Shown piece by piece: positions 20,751 to 31,383 of a DNA stretch of 31,945 nucleotides. The stretch's first letter is position 1. The number at the start of each line of letters is the position of its first letter. A model generated the notes under the pieces. That model did no database searches, was not told where the DNA came from, and saw only the letters and a program-made list of their open reading frames with translations. The stretch comes from Paraglomus occultum. Lineage: Eukaryota > Glomeromycota > Glomeromycetes > Paraglomerales > Paraglomeraceae. The position numbers and the translations under genes are program-made. The stretch spans positions 1-31,945 of the forward strand of contig CAJVPJ010000253.1 of assembly GCA_910592205.1 (NCBI GenBank), written 5' to 3'.

Positions 20751-23266
20751 TTTTGTACTTCAAGGTAAACGAAAGTAAAAGATTTTGATAACAGAGTTTG
20801 AGTTCACGCCTTTATTCCACATTAGACAACAACCCCTCAAAAATTTATGTAATCAATGAAGACTATCTGGAACTCTTGCCGTTTGCCAAAGTTTTATAAA
20901 TAATAAACCTGGTTATAACAAATTTTACTAATAAATCTGTTATTGTCTGTGAACTCGTAGTTCCAAGCCCAAATCAAAATTTTACAGTCATCTCCTATTA
21001 CTATGTAGTCACACTTCCTATACAGTTATAGGATCTCGTTATTCCGTTACCAAAGTCCAGAATGCATGATTTTGTATAAATTACTGGTCGATTTAATCAC
21101 GTGTTTGTATAATGATTGATTGTCGTATGATGTCATCAGCACTGTAAATTTGCTTGATGCTGTCGTTTTCATTAGATAGATTACAATGAGCTCAAGGTTT
21201 TGCGTTCGTTAAAACATAACATGGAGTTACATAGTATTACAAACTAGAAGCAGTCTAGAATAAATTCATTTCTTCGTAATTAGTTCGGCTTATTCTTCTG
21301 TCTTTACGTTGGAGTTCATTTGACAATCTAATAAAATATCATATCGGTATACTGAAATATTACTTGACTATAGTCTAAACTTTGTTACAAAGAGAGTGTC
21401 TTGTTTTACGTTATAAACGAATCATAGATGCCTCCCCGGCGGCTTCGGTATATCGGGAACCGACTGTACATTCAGGGGAAAATAGACTTAATCAGGTGAT
21501 AAAGGTTACAAATTGCTCGCTTTCTTCCAAGCCAAATCAGAAAGCATATTTCTGAGAGTACAGAGTTACTTTTCATGCACAGACAGTTACGAAAATGTTC
21601 GGCTGTTAAATTATTTGTATGCAAAGTTTTCTTATCTATTATATTTCTTACTCGTCATTTCAGCAAAAATTAGTAGGTAAACTGGATTTTTGTTTAAGTT
21701 ATTAATAAATTAAATAAACTTTAGTCGTATGAATTTAAACTTCCTTAATGCGGTCTCTTGACGTGCAGTTTTATGTTTTGTACGCGCAATGTATTTGAAA
21801 ATGTTTTTTTTTTTTTGTTTTTTGTTTTTTGTTTTTGCCAAACGTGGAACCGAAATCCTCCGTTCTTTAGTAGAAAAGGTTAAAAGTAGCTCGGCTTTTC
21901 CCTACAATTAAAATGCCCATCCATGCAAAAATTTTAAACAAAAAAACAGGACACAATAAATTTAAACATTTTGCGTTATCAGCATACAATGTTTTACTAG
22001 AACACGTTGAAGTTTTTGTTATTTGTTTTGTATTTTATAAAAGACAATAAAACCATATTATATAAAACAAATTTTCTAACACTAATCCGAACGGAATGAA
22101 TGCGAGATTGCAACTCAATACGTTAAAAAAGTCTTTAACCAGATAATGTTGAAATTAAATAAGTTTTATGTCTTACATACCGTTACGATAAAATGACACG
22201 ATATGTAAATAATCAACTTATAAGTTATAGGTTTCTTACTCCGAGATTAAAACTTAACAGTTTACTAAATCCTTACGTACGATTGCTTAGTTTATTACTT
22301 TTCCTCTATGATTTTAGATCATTGATGCTTTGAACAAAATTCACGTTCTCGGAACACCAGAAATTTGCAATAGATTAGAAGTCAAACGAATTTAATACGG
22401 GTTACTTACAACGACGCAGTAAACTGTCTAACAATATTTAGCCGGACGTTATCAAATAATGAGATGCAATTATCTTACCCTCCGTTACGATATTAACTAG
22501 TCGTTGTTACCTTTCGTATACCATTATTTATGTCAAGAGGTTTCTCAGCAAAGGTTAAGCAAAAAACTTCTTTGATGCTCGAGAACATGTGTATGGTCAG
22601 TAAGGATCTTTTAATATCTACATTATGTATTAAGTTTATTAGAAAACAGAAATTACAGAAATTAATAATAAAATTTGCAGACTAATTTTTTTTCTTGCTT
22701 GACTAAACATAAAAAATTCAGCTAAGAGGTAAGAGAAATATTTTATATTAATTTCACGTATGCTATTTTTTCATGTCTTGCGGAGAAGTTGTGTATAAAC
22801 ACATTAATGGAAAAATTACGTGTTCACAAATTTCCATTCCGTTGTGAGTAACCACGTACATTGTGAATTTGTGTGAGATCGATGAGAGTACCATTAGTTA
22901 GGCCAAGTCTCAAGTTTCAGTCACCAATTTTACAGCGTAAAACAATACAAAGCCATGTGAGAGCTCGATTTCCCCAATAATAATATATAAATTTATTTCT
23001 CTATGCTGTTAATACCTAATTCTTTATTCTTTAGACAAATAAAAATTATTCGCTCTTATGGCTGTTATATCGCCTGTTGCAATAAATTAATTGCTATAAT
23101 CTAGTAATAACGATATACTAACAACCAATAAAAGAAATAGTAGACACTAAAGAAGAGAAAGAACCAAAACACCGCATTTCGAAATGTTGCATACAATTTC
23201 GCTTTGTAGACGTCTTTCATAATCTTGGAATATTTTCCTGAAGACGTGTAATTGTCATTTCTACAT
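20751..23266. other. Long spacer, no gene seen
   Basis: About 2.5 kb. The proximal part is presumably the promoter of the gene ending at 20088. It contains a long T-rich run with G interruptions at about 21804-21836. No recognisable coding, RNA or mobile sequence was seen. The right end, from about 23040, is shared with the flank of the third paralog at about 30480. Confidence 0.5.
21804..21836. repeat. Poly-T tract with periodic G
   Basis: About fifteen T followed by repeated G-T6 units. A simple low-complexity tract with no associated gene or tail signature. Confidence 0.8.
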
Positions 23267-23863
23267 TCAAGGGTATCTAAAAAGCAAACAACAACAACAA
23301 TGAAAAAGTGTCCAAATCACGTAACTCTGAGATGAAACAATAACCAAAATTTGCTAACAAAAATTCGATGCATAAAGGTCAAATTACCTGTATATTCTTT
23401 CCACTCTCATAATTGATTGAATAATGAACAAAAAGACTTCCAGGTTAATATCACCGTTTATAGTAATTACTGCTTGTCCGTGACCTGTAGCAATTGTCAT
23501 CATGCTTGTATTGTTGGAAAAGACGGAAGTTTGCTCTTCTAATGCTTGACGACGAATCGAGGCTTCGCTGTAAATGTTGGGGTCGTAACCCGTCGTTGAA
23601 TCGTTAACTCTGTTTTCATCAACGGGTCCGTAATGTGTGACATTCAATGGTTCATTTCCACTCAAACAAACGCTATTATGGTCGACAGGACAAGTATCAG
23701 GAAAAGAATCTTGGCTGAGAGGTTGGGGAGACACTTGACTAGGAAATTGGTAGTCCATATTGATTGTTTGATCCGATGGAAAATGGTTTGCGTAAGCCGG
23801 ATCTGTATCGTGCATCTGATTCCAAGAAAGACTGCCTGTGTAGTTAGAATCCCTACTATTCAT
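23267..23863 (-). CDS. Unrecognised three-member family, copy 1 (161 residues if spliced)
   Basis: The start is taken at 23863 because it aligns with the start of copy 3 (both follow ...TCGGAT); a further ATG lies in frame at 23887. Exon 23863-23388 is followed by a possible 111-bp intron (gtaatt...gctttttag, 23387-23277) and a 10-nt exon ending Y-P-stop at 23267. Unspliced, the frame stops at 23384, two residues shorter. The first 120 residues are low-complexity and polar (Asn, Ser, Asp, Pro, Tyr), including P-D-T-C-P-V-D-H-N-S-V. The last 40 are ordered-looking: M-T-I-A-T-G-H-G-Q-A-V-I-T-I-N-G-D, then F-I-I-Q-S-I-M-R-V-E-R-I-Y, suggesting two strands and a helix. No signal peptide. A TATA-like TATATAAACG lies about 75 bp upstream. 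Function unknown. Confidence 0.68.
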
Positions 23864-24020
23864 ATCCGATGTCGAGTGGTATAGCAATAAAAGATAAACG
23901 GTGGTTGGCTTGGAGAGGCGGCAGATACAGTTCGTTTATATATGGAATAGTAGCACAACGTACGCTATATATTTATATAATTTTAAAGTACGTTGTCAAA
24001 AACCCATTATTTTGTACAAT

Positions 24021-24197
24021 AATCTGACCTGTGACACAATCTCGCATTTGGCTGTCTAATGCTTACGGTTCAACTAATCAACCAATAACGATAACACCTG
24101 GATACTGATACATTATTTGTAATCTGACCTGTGACACAAAACTTAGTTTGTGACACATTCTCGCATTTGGTGCTTTCTGGCAAGTGAAAACTTACGG
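24021..24197. repeat. 100-bp tandem duplication upstream of paralog copy 1
   Basis: AATCTGACCTGTGACACA at 24021 recurs exactly at 24121. Both copies continue to CTCGCATTTGG and then CTTACGG, but the second copy has an insertion that adds another GTTTGTGACACA. It lies 160-330 bp upstream of the start at 23863, so it could carry regulatory sites for that gene. Confidence 0.7.
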
Positions 24198-24740
24198 ACG
24201 GCAGTCGGTAAACCCGGGTACTTATTTGTTTACTCGAAATAAAAATATTATCACACATATTTATGTTTTCCCTGTTATTGGTCACATACCATAACTACAT
24301 AACTACACGTGATCCCTGATTCCGCAACGATACTTGCATTGTCTCATTGACGATTGTTTACGACGTATCATCTCAGTTATATTACATGCATTGCGATAGG
24401 TTTTATTTGGAGACCTTTATGGTAAACCAGATATGGAGACGCCAGTAGGTCTCGGGGGAAACGGAACGTGTTTAAACATACCATTAATGTACTTGACATC
24501 TTAAAAGACCTTGAATCTACATTGGAAATGTTCTCTTACACCACACAATCTCCACATACATATTATTGTCTCATCACTTATCAAATCCCCCACTTCGCTT
24601 TTTTTTCTTCGGTTGACAACTGATCATTTTGCATAAAAAATATTTACCTTTTTTATCGGTGAAATAAGCGGACTTTGCAATAGCGGTCTGGTCTCATTGA
24701 ACATGATTGAGAACCAATAATTTTATCCATAGCGCATATA
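24198..24740. other. Spacer, no gene seen
   Basis: AT-rich, without supportable features. It leads into the more GC-rich decayed region. Confidence 0.45.
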
Positions 24741-25895
24741 AAGCGAGTCCATGTCCATTCTCACCATTCACGAATGAAGTTCCATAAGTAGACCCATCGT
24801 GGGCATAAAGCCATACCTTCCGAATCCAACACCAAACGTATAGTCGTAGAAGAAAGTAATGGTTGAACTAGACGCTCCGTAATATTTCTACCGTCGATGG
24901 AGGTAGCCAAAGCCCCCCCCCCCCCCCCCCAAGGGAACATTATTATTGCGCATTCTTATGTGGTGGTGAATAGAAGGTACGTTTTTATGGGGCTCTGGAG
25001 AATGGATAACTTAGAATGCGATACGCTTCAGAGGATTTAAAATAATCTCACATGTTGAGTCTTTATAAGATTGACAAGAGTCAAATAGAAACAACACACA
25101 AGCTCCAGCTCAAAGCAGTGATGAAATATCGTCACCAAGTGATTTCTTTTGATACAAGCGTCCCCAGCGAAGGAACCGATAGAGTGGGAACGGGGAACGA
25201 GTGTACGTCAGATTGTGACACTCATAGAAACAGACGTGGCACTCGAACCGCCTTCGAGGCTTAAGGGATGAAACGTCATCACGGACCGAGGTACAATATA
25301 TCCGAAAGGGTAAGCTCCGTAAACGAATACTTTCACCAAAAAAGACGAATCAAACCAATGTTCGTGATAATTGAAATCACCAGCATGGCCATAGACGAGC
25401 CAAATGACGTAGACAGGCATAAATAATCTTGCGACCGGTAAAGAATGTTGGTAATCGTCCCGTCGGAAGCAAACGTGCGCATGTTAAACAGAATTGCAAT
25501 ACGCGCAAAGGAAAACTGTTTTTGTCTCGCAATATGATCGTGAGGAGTATTATTCCGCGCTCCAGTTTTTAATTTTTTTCAAAGCATGTAGAATGAGTGA
25601 CAGCCTTTGTCGACCCGTAGTGCAGCTTGGCATTATGACACCGTATTAACGGGAATTTGCGTATCGAAACACTAGATGATCCTGTAGAAAAAAGCTTGCA
25701 GCATATGACTGTTGTGGGATTGTTGCGGCAACCGCTGATGCTGGGTGATTTGTCGGCAATAACGCAAAGCTTGGAATTTGGTTCAATTATCTTGCTCATC
25801 ATACGACGACGACCCTAAACAATATTTCGGTAACAGTTAGTCGGATATCCCAATTAGCTTAATAAACAAACACGTAAAGAGTGTATATACTAACA
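24741..25895 (-). pseudogene. Decayed coding region, origin not recognised
   Basis: The base composition is clearly less AT-rich than the surrounding spacers. Several minus-strand frames look protein-like but are broken: about 24820-24670 (Y-A-H-D-G-S-T-Y-G-T-S-F-V-N-G-E-N-G-H-G), 25420-25208 (H-E-H-W-F-D-S-S-F-L-V-K-V-F-V-Y-G-A-Y), about 25560-25335 in another frame, and 25802-25569. I cannot name any of them. Open stretches on the plus strand over the same bases (for example 25052-25264) make strand assignment uncertain. This may be one or more dead genes or transposon fragments. Confidence 0.3.
24913..24930. repeat. Homopolymer of 18 C
   Basis: C18 flanked by AAG and AAGGG. It is striking in an AT-rich genome. 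The exact length may be affected by sequencing error. Confidence 0.9.
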
Positions 25896-26105
25896 TTACT
25901 CAACCCCTGGAATTGGCTTAGAACACGGCCGTCTGCCTGTCTTTGTTTCAACATGTAACCGACCATCTTCTTGCCATTTAGCAATGTGCCATGGGTGTCC
26001 GCTGGTTTTCATGTACATGTATATGATACCACAAGCCCATAAGTCTACTAATCTGTAATCAATTCTCCGTGTTACTCTTCCGCTGACATATCTCACTGCC
26101 ACAAA
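25896..26105 (-). pseudogene. HAL/NPR1-type protein kinase fragment
   Basis: The minus strand reads D-Y-R-L-V-D-L-W-A-C-G-I-I-Y-M-Y-M, then G-H-P-W-H-I-A-K-W-Q-E-D. This matches the subdomain IX region of fungal HAL/NPR1-family Ser/Thr kinases (VDxWxxGIIYxxM...PWxxAxxxD). Upstream, where the activation loop and HRD/DFG motifs should be, the frame is interrupted and I find no kinase N-lobe. Downstream it diverges into unrelated sequence and stops at 25896. It is a broken piece rather than a working kinase. Confidence 0.5.
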
Positions 26106-26860
26106 TACCACGTGAAAAATGAGCCGTGCTCACTTTAGCATTGCACGTCTTCAATAGAGCATCTTGTTTGAATCCACTTGCCGCCAATTCCTCACTAGTC
26201 TTGTCGGCAGCTTGAGTTTATCCAAGACTCCCAACCACTGGACGAAGCTTAGGATGCGTTGATCCAACAGTAAACGAGTGATCACGATAACCAATATTTG
26301 ATGTGATCAACGTCGCGGCCTCTGATTCTGTTCGAGCAACAATCAATTTTCAACTCCCATAATATCAAATTGAACGCGGATGCCTTAATGTGCTGCGAAA
26401 TAGGAACCAGCACATATGTCCACATTTCTTAGTACGAGGTGCCTGATCCTCAGTAATGCACCATGGCATGGCCAGTATCGAACCGCAAATAATCAACGTA
26501 TGCTATTTTAGCTCGCTGTTCTTCCATATGGTTAAAACGAGCCTCACATTGTTTCCTGTCGTGAGATTGTTAAGCAGAAATGAGTGCTCACCTCATTAGC
26601 AACAGTATCCATAAGACAATCGTCGAGATCCACAGTGAATGGAACATTGCCGACTGGAAACAAGATATTTTGCCATTTGGGCAACTTGTATAGAATCTAA
26701 TGCCAAAGGTATGGGAGGCAGTCTTATTCTTCTGACATTGCTTGAATAAAGTCCATAATAACAATTTCTTAGCTTGGTGTATCGGACGCGTACGACTGCT
26801 TCAAGGATCCACGTTTAGAAACAAATTGTTCAGCAGGTAAGGACGCTTGACCAGGCGAAA
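26106..26860 (-). pseudogene. Further decayed coding sequence
   Basis: Minus-strand stretches read like protein but are repeatedly interrupted. Examples are V-G-N-V-P-F-T-V-D-L-D-D-C-L-M-D-T-V-A-N-E (about 26655-26593), followed by a donor-like gtgagc, and A-R-F-N-H-M-E-E-Q-R-A-K-I-A-Y-V-D (about 26545-26495). It may be the 5' side of the same dead kinase locus or something else. I do not recognise it. Confidence 0.25.
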
Positions 26861-27595
26861 ATCAGTTTCCTAACTTTAGAACTTTCCCTTTTTCCCGTCA
26901 CACAAATCTAATACTAAGGGAATGGTCGCACAATGCTAATAGCGAAAAGTCCGTACTACCTTTTTTCTGACCACCAATAAAAGTCGTCGAACTATCCGAA
27001 CAACTAAAACGCTTTATTGTTACATTAATTATTGAGCTTGCAAATAAGTTTTTGACAAAGCACACGTCAACAAATTAAACGCATAAACAGTTCAAAGTAT
27101 TATTAACATTAGTATGCATATTATATAATTCATGAATCATAATACTGTATCTCTAAATATATCCCAGGCTTTCTTAACCAACTGTTAAAACTAGCTCTAG
27201 CGGATAACCGTAGTTAGACAACAAAAAGCATTAGTTCATTTAAGTCGTAGCACGCTGTTGAGAATGAGATTAAAGAAGTTTATATGAGAACTGCTTAGTT
27301 CTTAACCCAGGTGTTTACAAAGCAATCCAAGGAGTATTATAATGTAAGCAATGAAGAATCCTTGTAGACATAATCACAATCTTAGCTCATTATACAAACA
27401 AAATTTTACATGTACAAATTTCCTTTCTGCGAAATCTGTGCATGGGTGTAAAAAGGGAAATCGCTAATTGTACAGCATTGTGTAAATAGCAGATGTGTTA
27501 TGTTTCAAAAAAACGCCCAAATTTGCAATTATGCAATTGTTACACAAAACGAGGGCAAATCATATAAATTCATCCATACTCACTTTATTTTCGAT
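26861..27595. other. Spacer, no gene seen
   Basis: AT-rich. Its right end should hold the promoter of paralog copy 2. No repeats or RNA genes were noticed. Confidence 0.45.
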
Positions 27596-28144
27596 ATGAC
27601 GGGCGCTAATAACCAAATAAATAACGGAAGTTATACGTACGGTATTCCATCAGATCAAATAGACTCAAACGATGCAAACGATCCTCCGTTGGACCACATG
27701 CATAGTATAAACTCGAATTATGCAAACAGTATTCCGTTGGTTAATAGCGAGTTCAATAACCACTATTCTTATCCGCTCGTCCAAGCGCCTACCCAATCTT
27801 CCAGCCAAGCTTCTTTTTTTGGTGATGCAAATAATAACCTTTACAGGGACAGAAATGATCAAATAAACACCGCGTCTTACGAAAACAACGAAAACCGGGG
27901 CGTAAACCCATCCTCGATTCATTATCCTCCCCACCATTCATTAGCGCACACATTGTCTACTTTCACTCCTGCCAACAATTCTCGCATGGTAACAAACGCT
28001 ACGAGCCATGGATGCATAATGATTGTCATGAAAGCAGATGCTAACATGGAAAGGCTATTGTCCATTATTCAATTGTGCGGGAGGGTAGAAAGATTATACG
28101 ATTGTCCTTCGTTTTTTATATACCAGATTTTTTGGTATTGGTAA
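27596..28144 (+). CDS. Unrecognised three-member family, copy 2 (182 residues)
   Basis: The start is taken at 27596 (TTTCGAT-ATG), which aligns with the starts of the other copies; an in-frame ATG at 27500 would add 32 residues. The N-terminus is Asn/Ser/Tyr-rich with P-S-D-Q and S-N-Y-A-N motifs shared with the paralogs. The conserved end reads N-A-T-S-H-G-C-I-M-I-V-M-K-A-D, then L-S-I-I-Q-L-C-G-R-V-E-R-L-Y-D-C-P. Here the frame runs straight through the point where copy 1 has its intron, then adds a hydrophobic tail (S-F-F-I-Y-Q-I-F-W-Y-W). It is the most diverged member and lies on the opposite strand to the other two. No signal peptide, no known domain. Confidence 0.65.
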   Translation: MTGANNQINNGSYTYGIPSDQIDSNDANDPPLDHMHSINSNYANSIPLVNSEFNNHYSYPLVQAPTQSSSQASFFGDANNNLYRDRNDQINTASYENNENRGVNPSSIHYPPHHSLAHTLSTFTPANNSRMVTNATSHGCIMIVMKADANMERLLSIIQLCGRVERLYDCPSFFIYQIFWYW

Positions 28145-29527
28145 ATTCGGTAATTGTTACTATTTGTTTGTCGAATTAGACAAATCGAGGAAAGACTATT
28201 GTCAGTTATGTGGTGTTTGTAGATTTGGCAACTTATTATTTTATTTATATCGTATAGGATTTTTTTTACGTTATCAGTGTATTTGAACACAGAACAATAT
28301 ATTTATAAACATTCATGTACGAAGTTTTTACCGTTTACTTTCAATAGTAAAAACACAAACTTCAAATCGTTAAGTGTTGCGCAATGAAGAATCTGCAATT
28401 TCAAATTGTTGAGACTTTTAAACAAAGCAAGGTTACGTTCTTAAAACTGTAACAATATATTGTAATGCTTGCATTATAAAAAAAAATCAAGTTGTTAATG
28501 CTTGTGAATGAAGCAAGTTAGTCTTATAAAACTGCACCTATACATGCTGTAACATCTGTGCTATAACAATGAGAAAATAGCGCCACTTTTTTTTTTGTTA
28601 TAAACAGTGAAGAGTTATTACTAAAAAAAGCTGTTACTTTGCAAACTCATAATTTGTCGAAAATTTTTTTATAGTACGGTATTTTTGGAGTATGTATAAA
28701 TATAGACTAGATTACTTTGTTCAAAAAGTTAAAGTCTGTGATCGGTAAATAAAAAAGATAGCTTTAGAGGTTTACCTAGTTACGTCTAATAAAGAACATA
28801 AGAGACTCTGCTCACCACCAATATCTCGGTAAGTTAACGCTTACCAAAAGGAGTCTTAACAGCAGAAAGACATAAATTTACAATTTGACAGCTTGGCGTC
28901 CAAGTTTGAATATTACTTGAAACACGTAATTCTGATAACACTTTATAGACCATTACTTGCCGTTATGTCCTCGGAAAAGATAAAGAAAATCTATTTTGAC
29001 TGTATATGCACAAGATTATGTTAATGCAGATTGTCAAACATAAATAGAGTCCGGTTCACTTCATAAGACATCATTTCCTCGATTTTTTTTTTATTTCTGA
29101 AAACACATCGTAATTGTCTATCAAATGCTGCTAATTTTTTGCTATTACGCTTTAATCTTTACAGAACATTTCTAAAATATACTAGACAAACAAAAATTAA
29201 TTATAAAGTAATAAACTTGACGTTACCCATCTTAATCACCAAGATTTGTGATACCGAAGCGGATGACGGTTTGAGGATGCAAAGTTACGCATGGCGAATA
29301 TCGAAGCGTTTGACATTATTTCTCATCATATTTTACAAGACCGAATATATTAACACGTTTTCAAAAAATTGAACGGTAATATGTAATTGATATTGTTTTG
29401 GCTGACAACATTTTCAAATCTCACGTTGTTGATACGAAATTTCATACAGTAAACCGTTTTGCAATGCATGTCTTTTTTTGTTGCTGATATAAAGAATGTT
29501 ACGGTTTATCAGTTTAACCCATATCAA
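28145..29527. other. Spacer, no gene seen
   Basis: AT-rich. Short open frames (28069-28290 minus, 29139-29372 plus, 29414-29602 minus) are not credible, and the last overlaps the MITE. Confidence 0.5.
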
Positions 29528-29685
29528 TGTTCTAACCCGAATCGCAATTTGACCCAATTCGAAATAGGCACCTTGTTTAAATATCACACCAATAAGCGGC
29601 ATCTAATCAACATTGTTTATGTGATGTTATCGAAATAAAATGTGCTTATTTCGAATTGGGTCAAATTGCGATTTGGGTCAGAACA
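29528..29685. mobile_element. MITE with 39-bp terminal inverted repeats
   Basis: The left end begins TGTTCTAACCCGAATCGCAA and the right end, reverse-complemented, begins TGTTCTGACCCAAATCGCAA. The arms agree over about 39 bp with only two or three differences. The 158-bp element has no coding capacity and is flanked by TCAA on both sides (29524-29527 and 29686-29689), a likely 4-bp target-site duplication. A diverged relative sits at 14130-14278 in the same orientation. I do not know which autonomous family mobilises it. Confidence 0.82.
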
Positions 29686-30861
29686 TCAATTTATGAATAA
29701 AACAAAGAGTAACATTTTTTAAAAAAATGCTTCTTAAAAAACCATTTGAATCTAGTCATCTTAAATTGACTGAAACTAATAGTCCGGAACTCAATTATTC
29801 AAAGAAAAATTGTGTTTCACGTAGTATCCCAAGTCTTTAATAACAGCATAATATGCGGGTTTTTATTGTAATAAACAACAATTAGTTAATGCCACCTATT
29901 TATTCCTATGCTGAAACTCTTTGCTCTCTAGTACAACTTCTGCCTGTCAAAGCCGCTTGTAGAAGTAAACTTTCAATACTGTATACTACGTACCTCCATT
30001 TACACAATAATCAATACCAATAGATAAAAGTGACCAACTTACAAAACTAAAAAGTACGAATAAGTGTAGTCATATAGACAGCGCATAACAAATAATAAAA
30101 AGCTCGATCCAAACTGACATATGACATATGACAGTAATTCTGTATACTCTCAAGAATATGATTTCGGATTTTCGGCCTTGGGGGAACAACCCCCTAATTC
30201 GTTTACGTTTTCCTGTTTTCCTCCTCCTTGACTGATTACGAAAGGTCCGAGTTTGAGGGCGGAAACATTCCAGGAATATCTAACCTGATTAGGTTATATG
30301 TTAAAATCCCCCGATCGTAAAATGAATAAGGAAAAAAATTTTTTGCTTATATTGCACATTGCATCTACACAACAAACAAACAACAAACATATTTATTGGC
30401 AATCTTATGTCTTTCAGATATTAATATCATTTGAATATGCTACGCTGTTAAGAGCTTGCTGTTTAGCCTTAGAACAAATAAAAAGCTATTCGTTCTTGTG
30501 ACTATAGTCCAATAGTTTATAAAAAACAATCCGTTGCTATAGTCTAGTAATAAAATTTGACAACGCAAAAATATAGACACTAAAGAGAACAAAGAATAAA
30601 GAATAAAATTAATAACTTTTTGAGAGAGGGGGGAGGGGTAACCAAAATCACGTTTCGGCTATATAGGTGTTATGCAATTTCGTTTTGTAGACGTCTTCTA
30701 TAAGTCTTAGAGTAATTCCTGAATAAATGTGATTATTATCCTACATTCAAGGACATCTAAAAAGCAAGCAACAACAATGAAAAATAATCCAAATCAAAAA
30801 GACAATCACTCAAAATTTGTGAACGACCAAAATTCGATACATGAAGGTCGCAACCAACAAA
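29686..30861. other. Spacer, partly duplicated 3' flank of paralog copy 3
   Basis: No gene. From about 30480 rightwards it aligns with the 3' flank of copy 1 (23040 onwards), for example TTTCG(C/T)TTTGTAGACGTCTT and CTACATTCAAGG(G/A)(T/C)ATCTAAAAAGCAA. A G-rich run (about 30623-30638) is unique to this side. Confidence 0.55.
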
Positions 30862-31383
30862 TTAGCTGTATATTCTTTCCACCCTCACGATTGATTGAAT
30901 AATAGACAAAAATAGTTCCAGATCAATATCACCATTTATAGTAATTACTGCTTGTCCGTGACTCGTAGCAATAGTCATTATACTGGAAAAGGTGGAAGTC
31001 CCAAACGTTTGACGACCAATCGACGGTTCACTGTAACTGTTCGGGTCGTAATCTATCGTTGAATTGTTGACTTCATTTTCATCAACGTGTCCGTAATGTG
31101 TGACATTCGACGGTTCATTTCCACTCAAATAAACGCTATTATGGTCGACAGGACAGGTATCAGGAAAAGAAGAATCTTGGCTGGGAGGTTGGGGAAACAC
31201 TCGACTAGGAGGTTGGTATAAATTTCTGGCTGTCAAATTCATACGGGTTGTTGGATTTAATGGAAAACAGTTTGCGTAAGCCGGGTCGATATCAGGACTG
31301 TCTGCATAGTTAGAGTCTAGAATATGCACGTGATCTGATGGAGTGTTGTATGCGTGACTCGATTGATTATTAAAACTAGCCAT
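30862..31383 (-). CDS. Unrecognised three-member family, copy 3 (173 residues)
   Basis: Starts at 31383 (TCGGAT-ATG) and is a single open exon. It is closely related to copy 1: both share P-D-T-C-P-V-D-H-N-S-V, L-S-G-N-E-P, N-V-T-H-Y-G and the conserved end (M-T-I-A-T-S-H-G-Q-A-V-I-T-I-N-G-D, then S-I-I-Q-S-I-V-R-V-E-R-I-Y). At the copy 1 intron site the donor GT is CT here (ACAG-CTAATT), so the frame simply stops after one more residue. The matching acceptor and last exon (TTTTTAG-A-TGT-CCT-TGA, about 30747-30760) are still present downstream. Compared with copy 1 it has extra residues near the N-terminus. Function unknown; no signal peptide or membrane segment. Confidence 0.68.
   Translation of the reverse strand: MASFNNQSSHAYNTPSDHVHILDSNYADSPDIDPAYANCFPLNPTTRMNLTARNLYQPPSRVFPQPPSQDSSFPDTCPVDHNSVYLSGNEPSNVTHYGHVDENEVNNSTIDYDPNSYSEPSIGRQTFGTSTFSSIMTIATSHGQAVITINGDIDLELFLSIIQSIVRVERIYS

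Noticed and set aside
25243-25256. GGTTCGAGTGCC on the minus strand, resembling a tRNA B box
   Set aside because: It ends wrongly for the T-arm consensus, and no A box or cloverleaf can be drawn around it.
27500-27595. Upstream in-frame ATG extending paralog copy 2 by 32 codons
   Set aside because: The downstream ATG at 27596 aligns with the starts of the other two copies and the extension has no counterpart in them.
29414-29602. 62-codon minus-strand frame
   Set aside because: Its first part lies inside the MITE arm, so it is an accident of the insertion.
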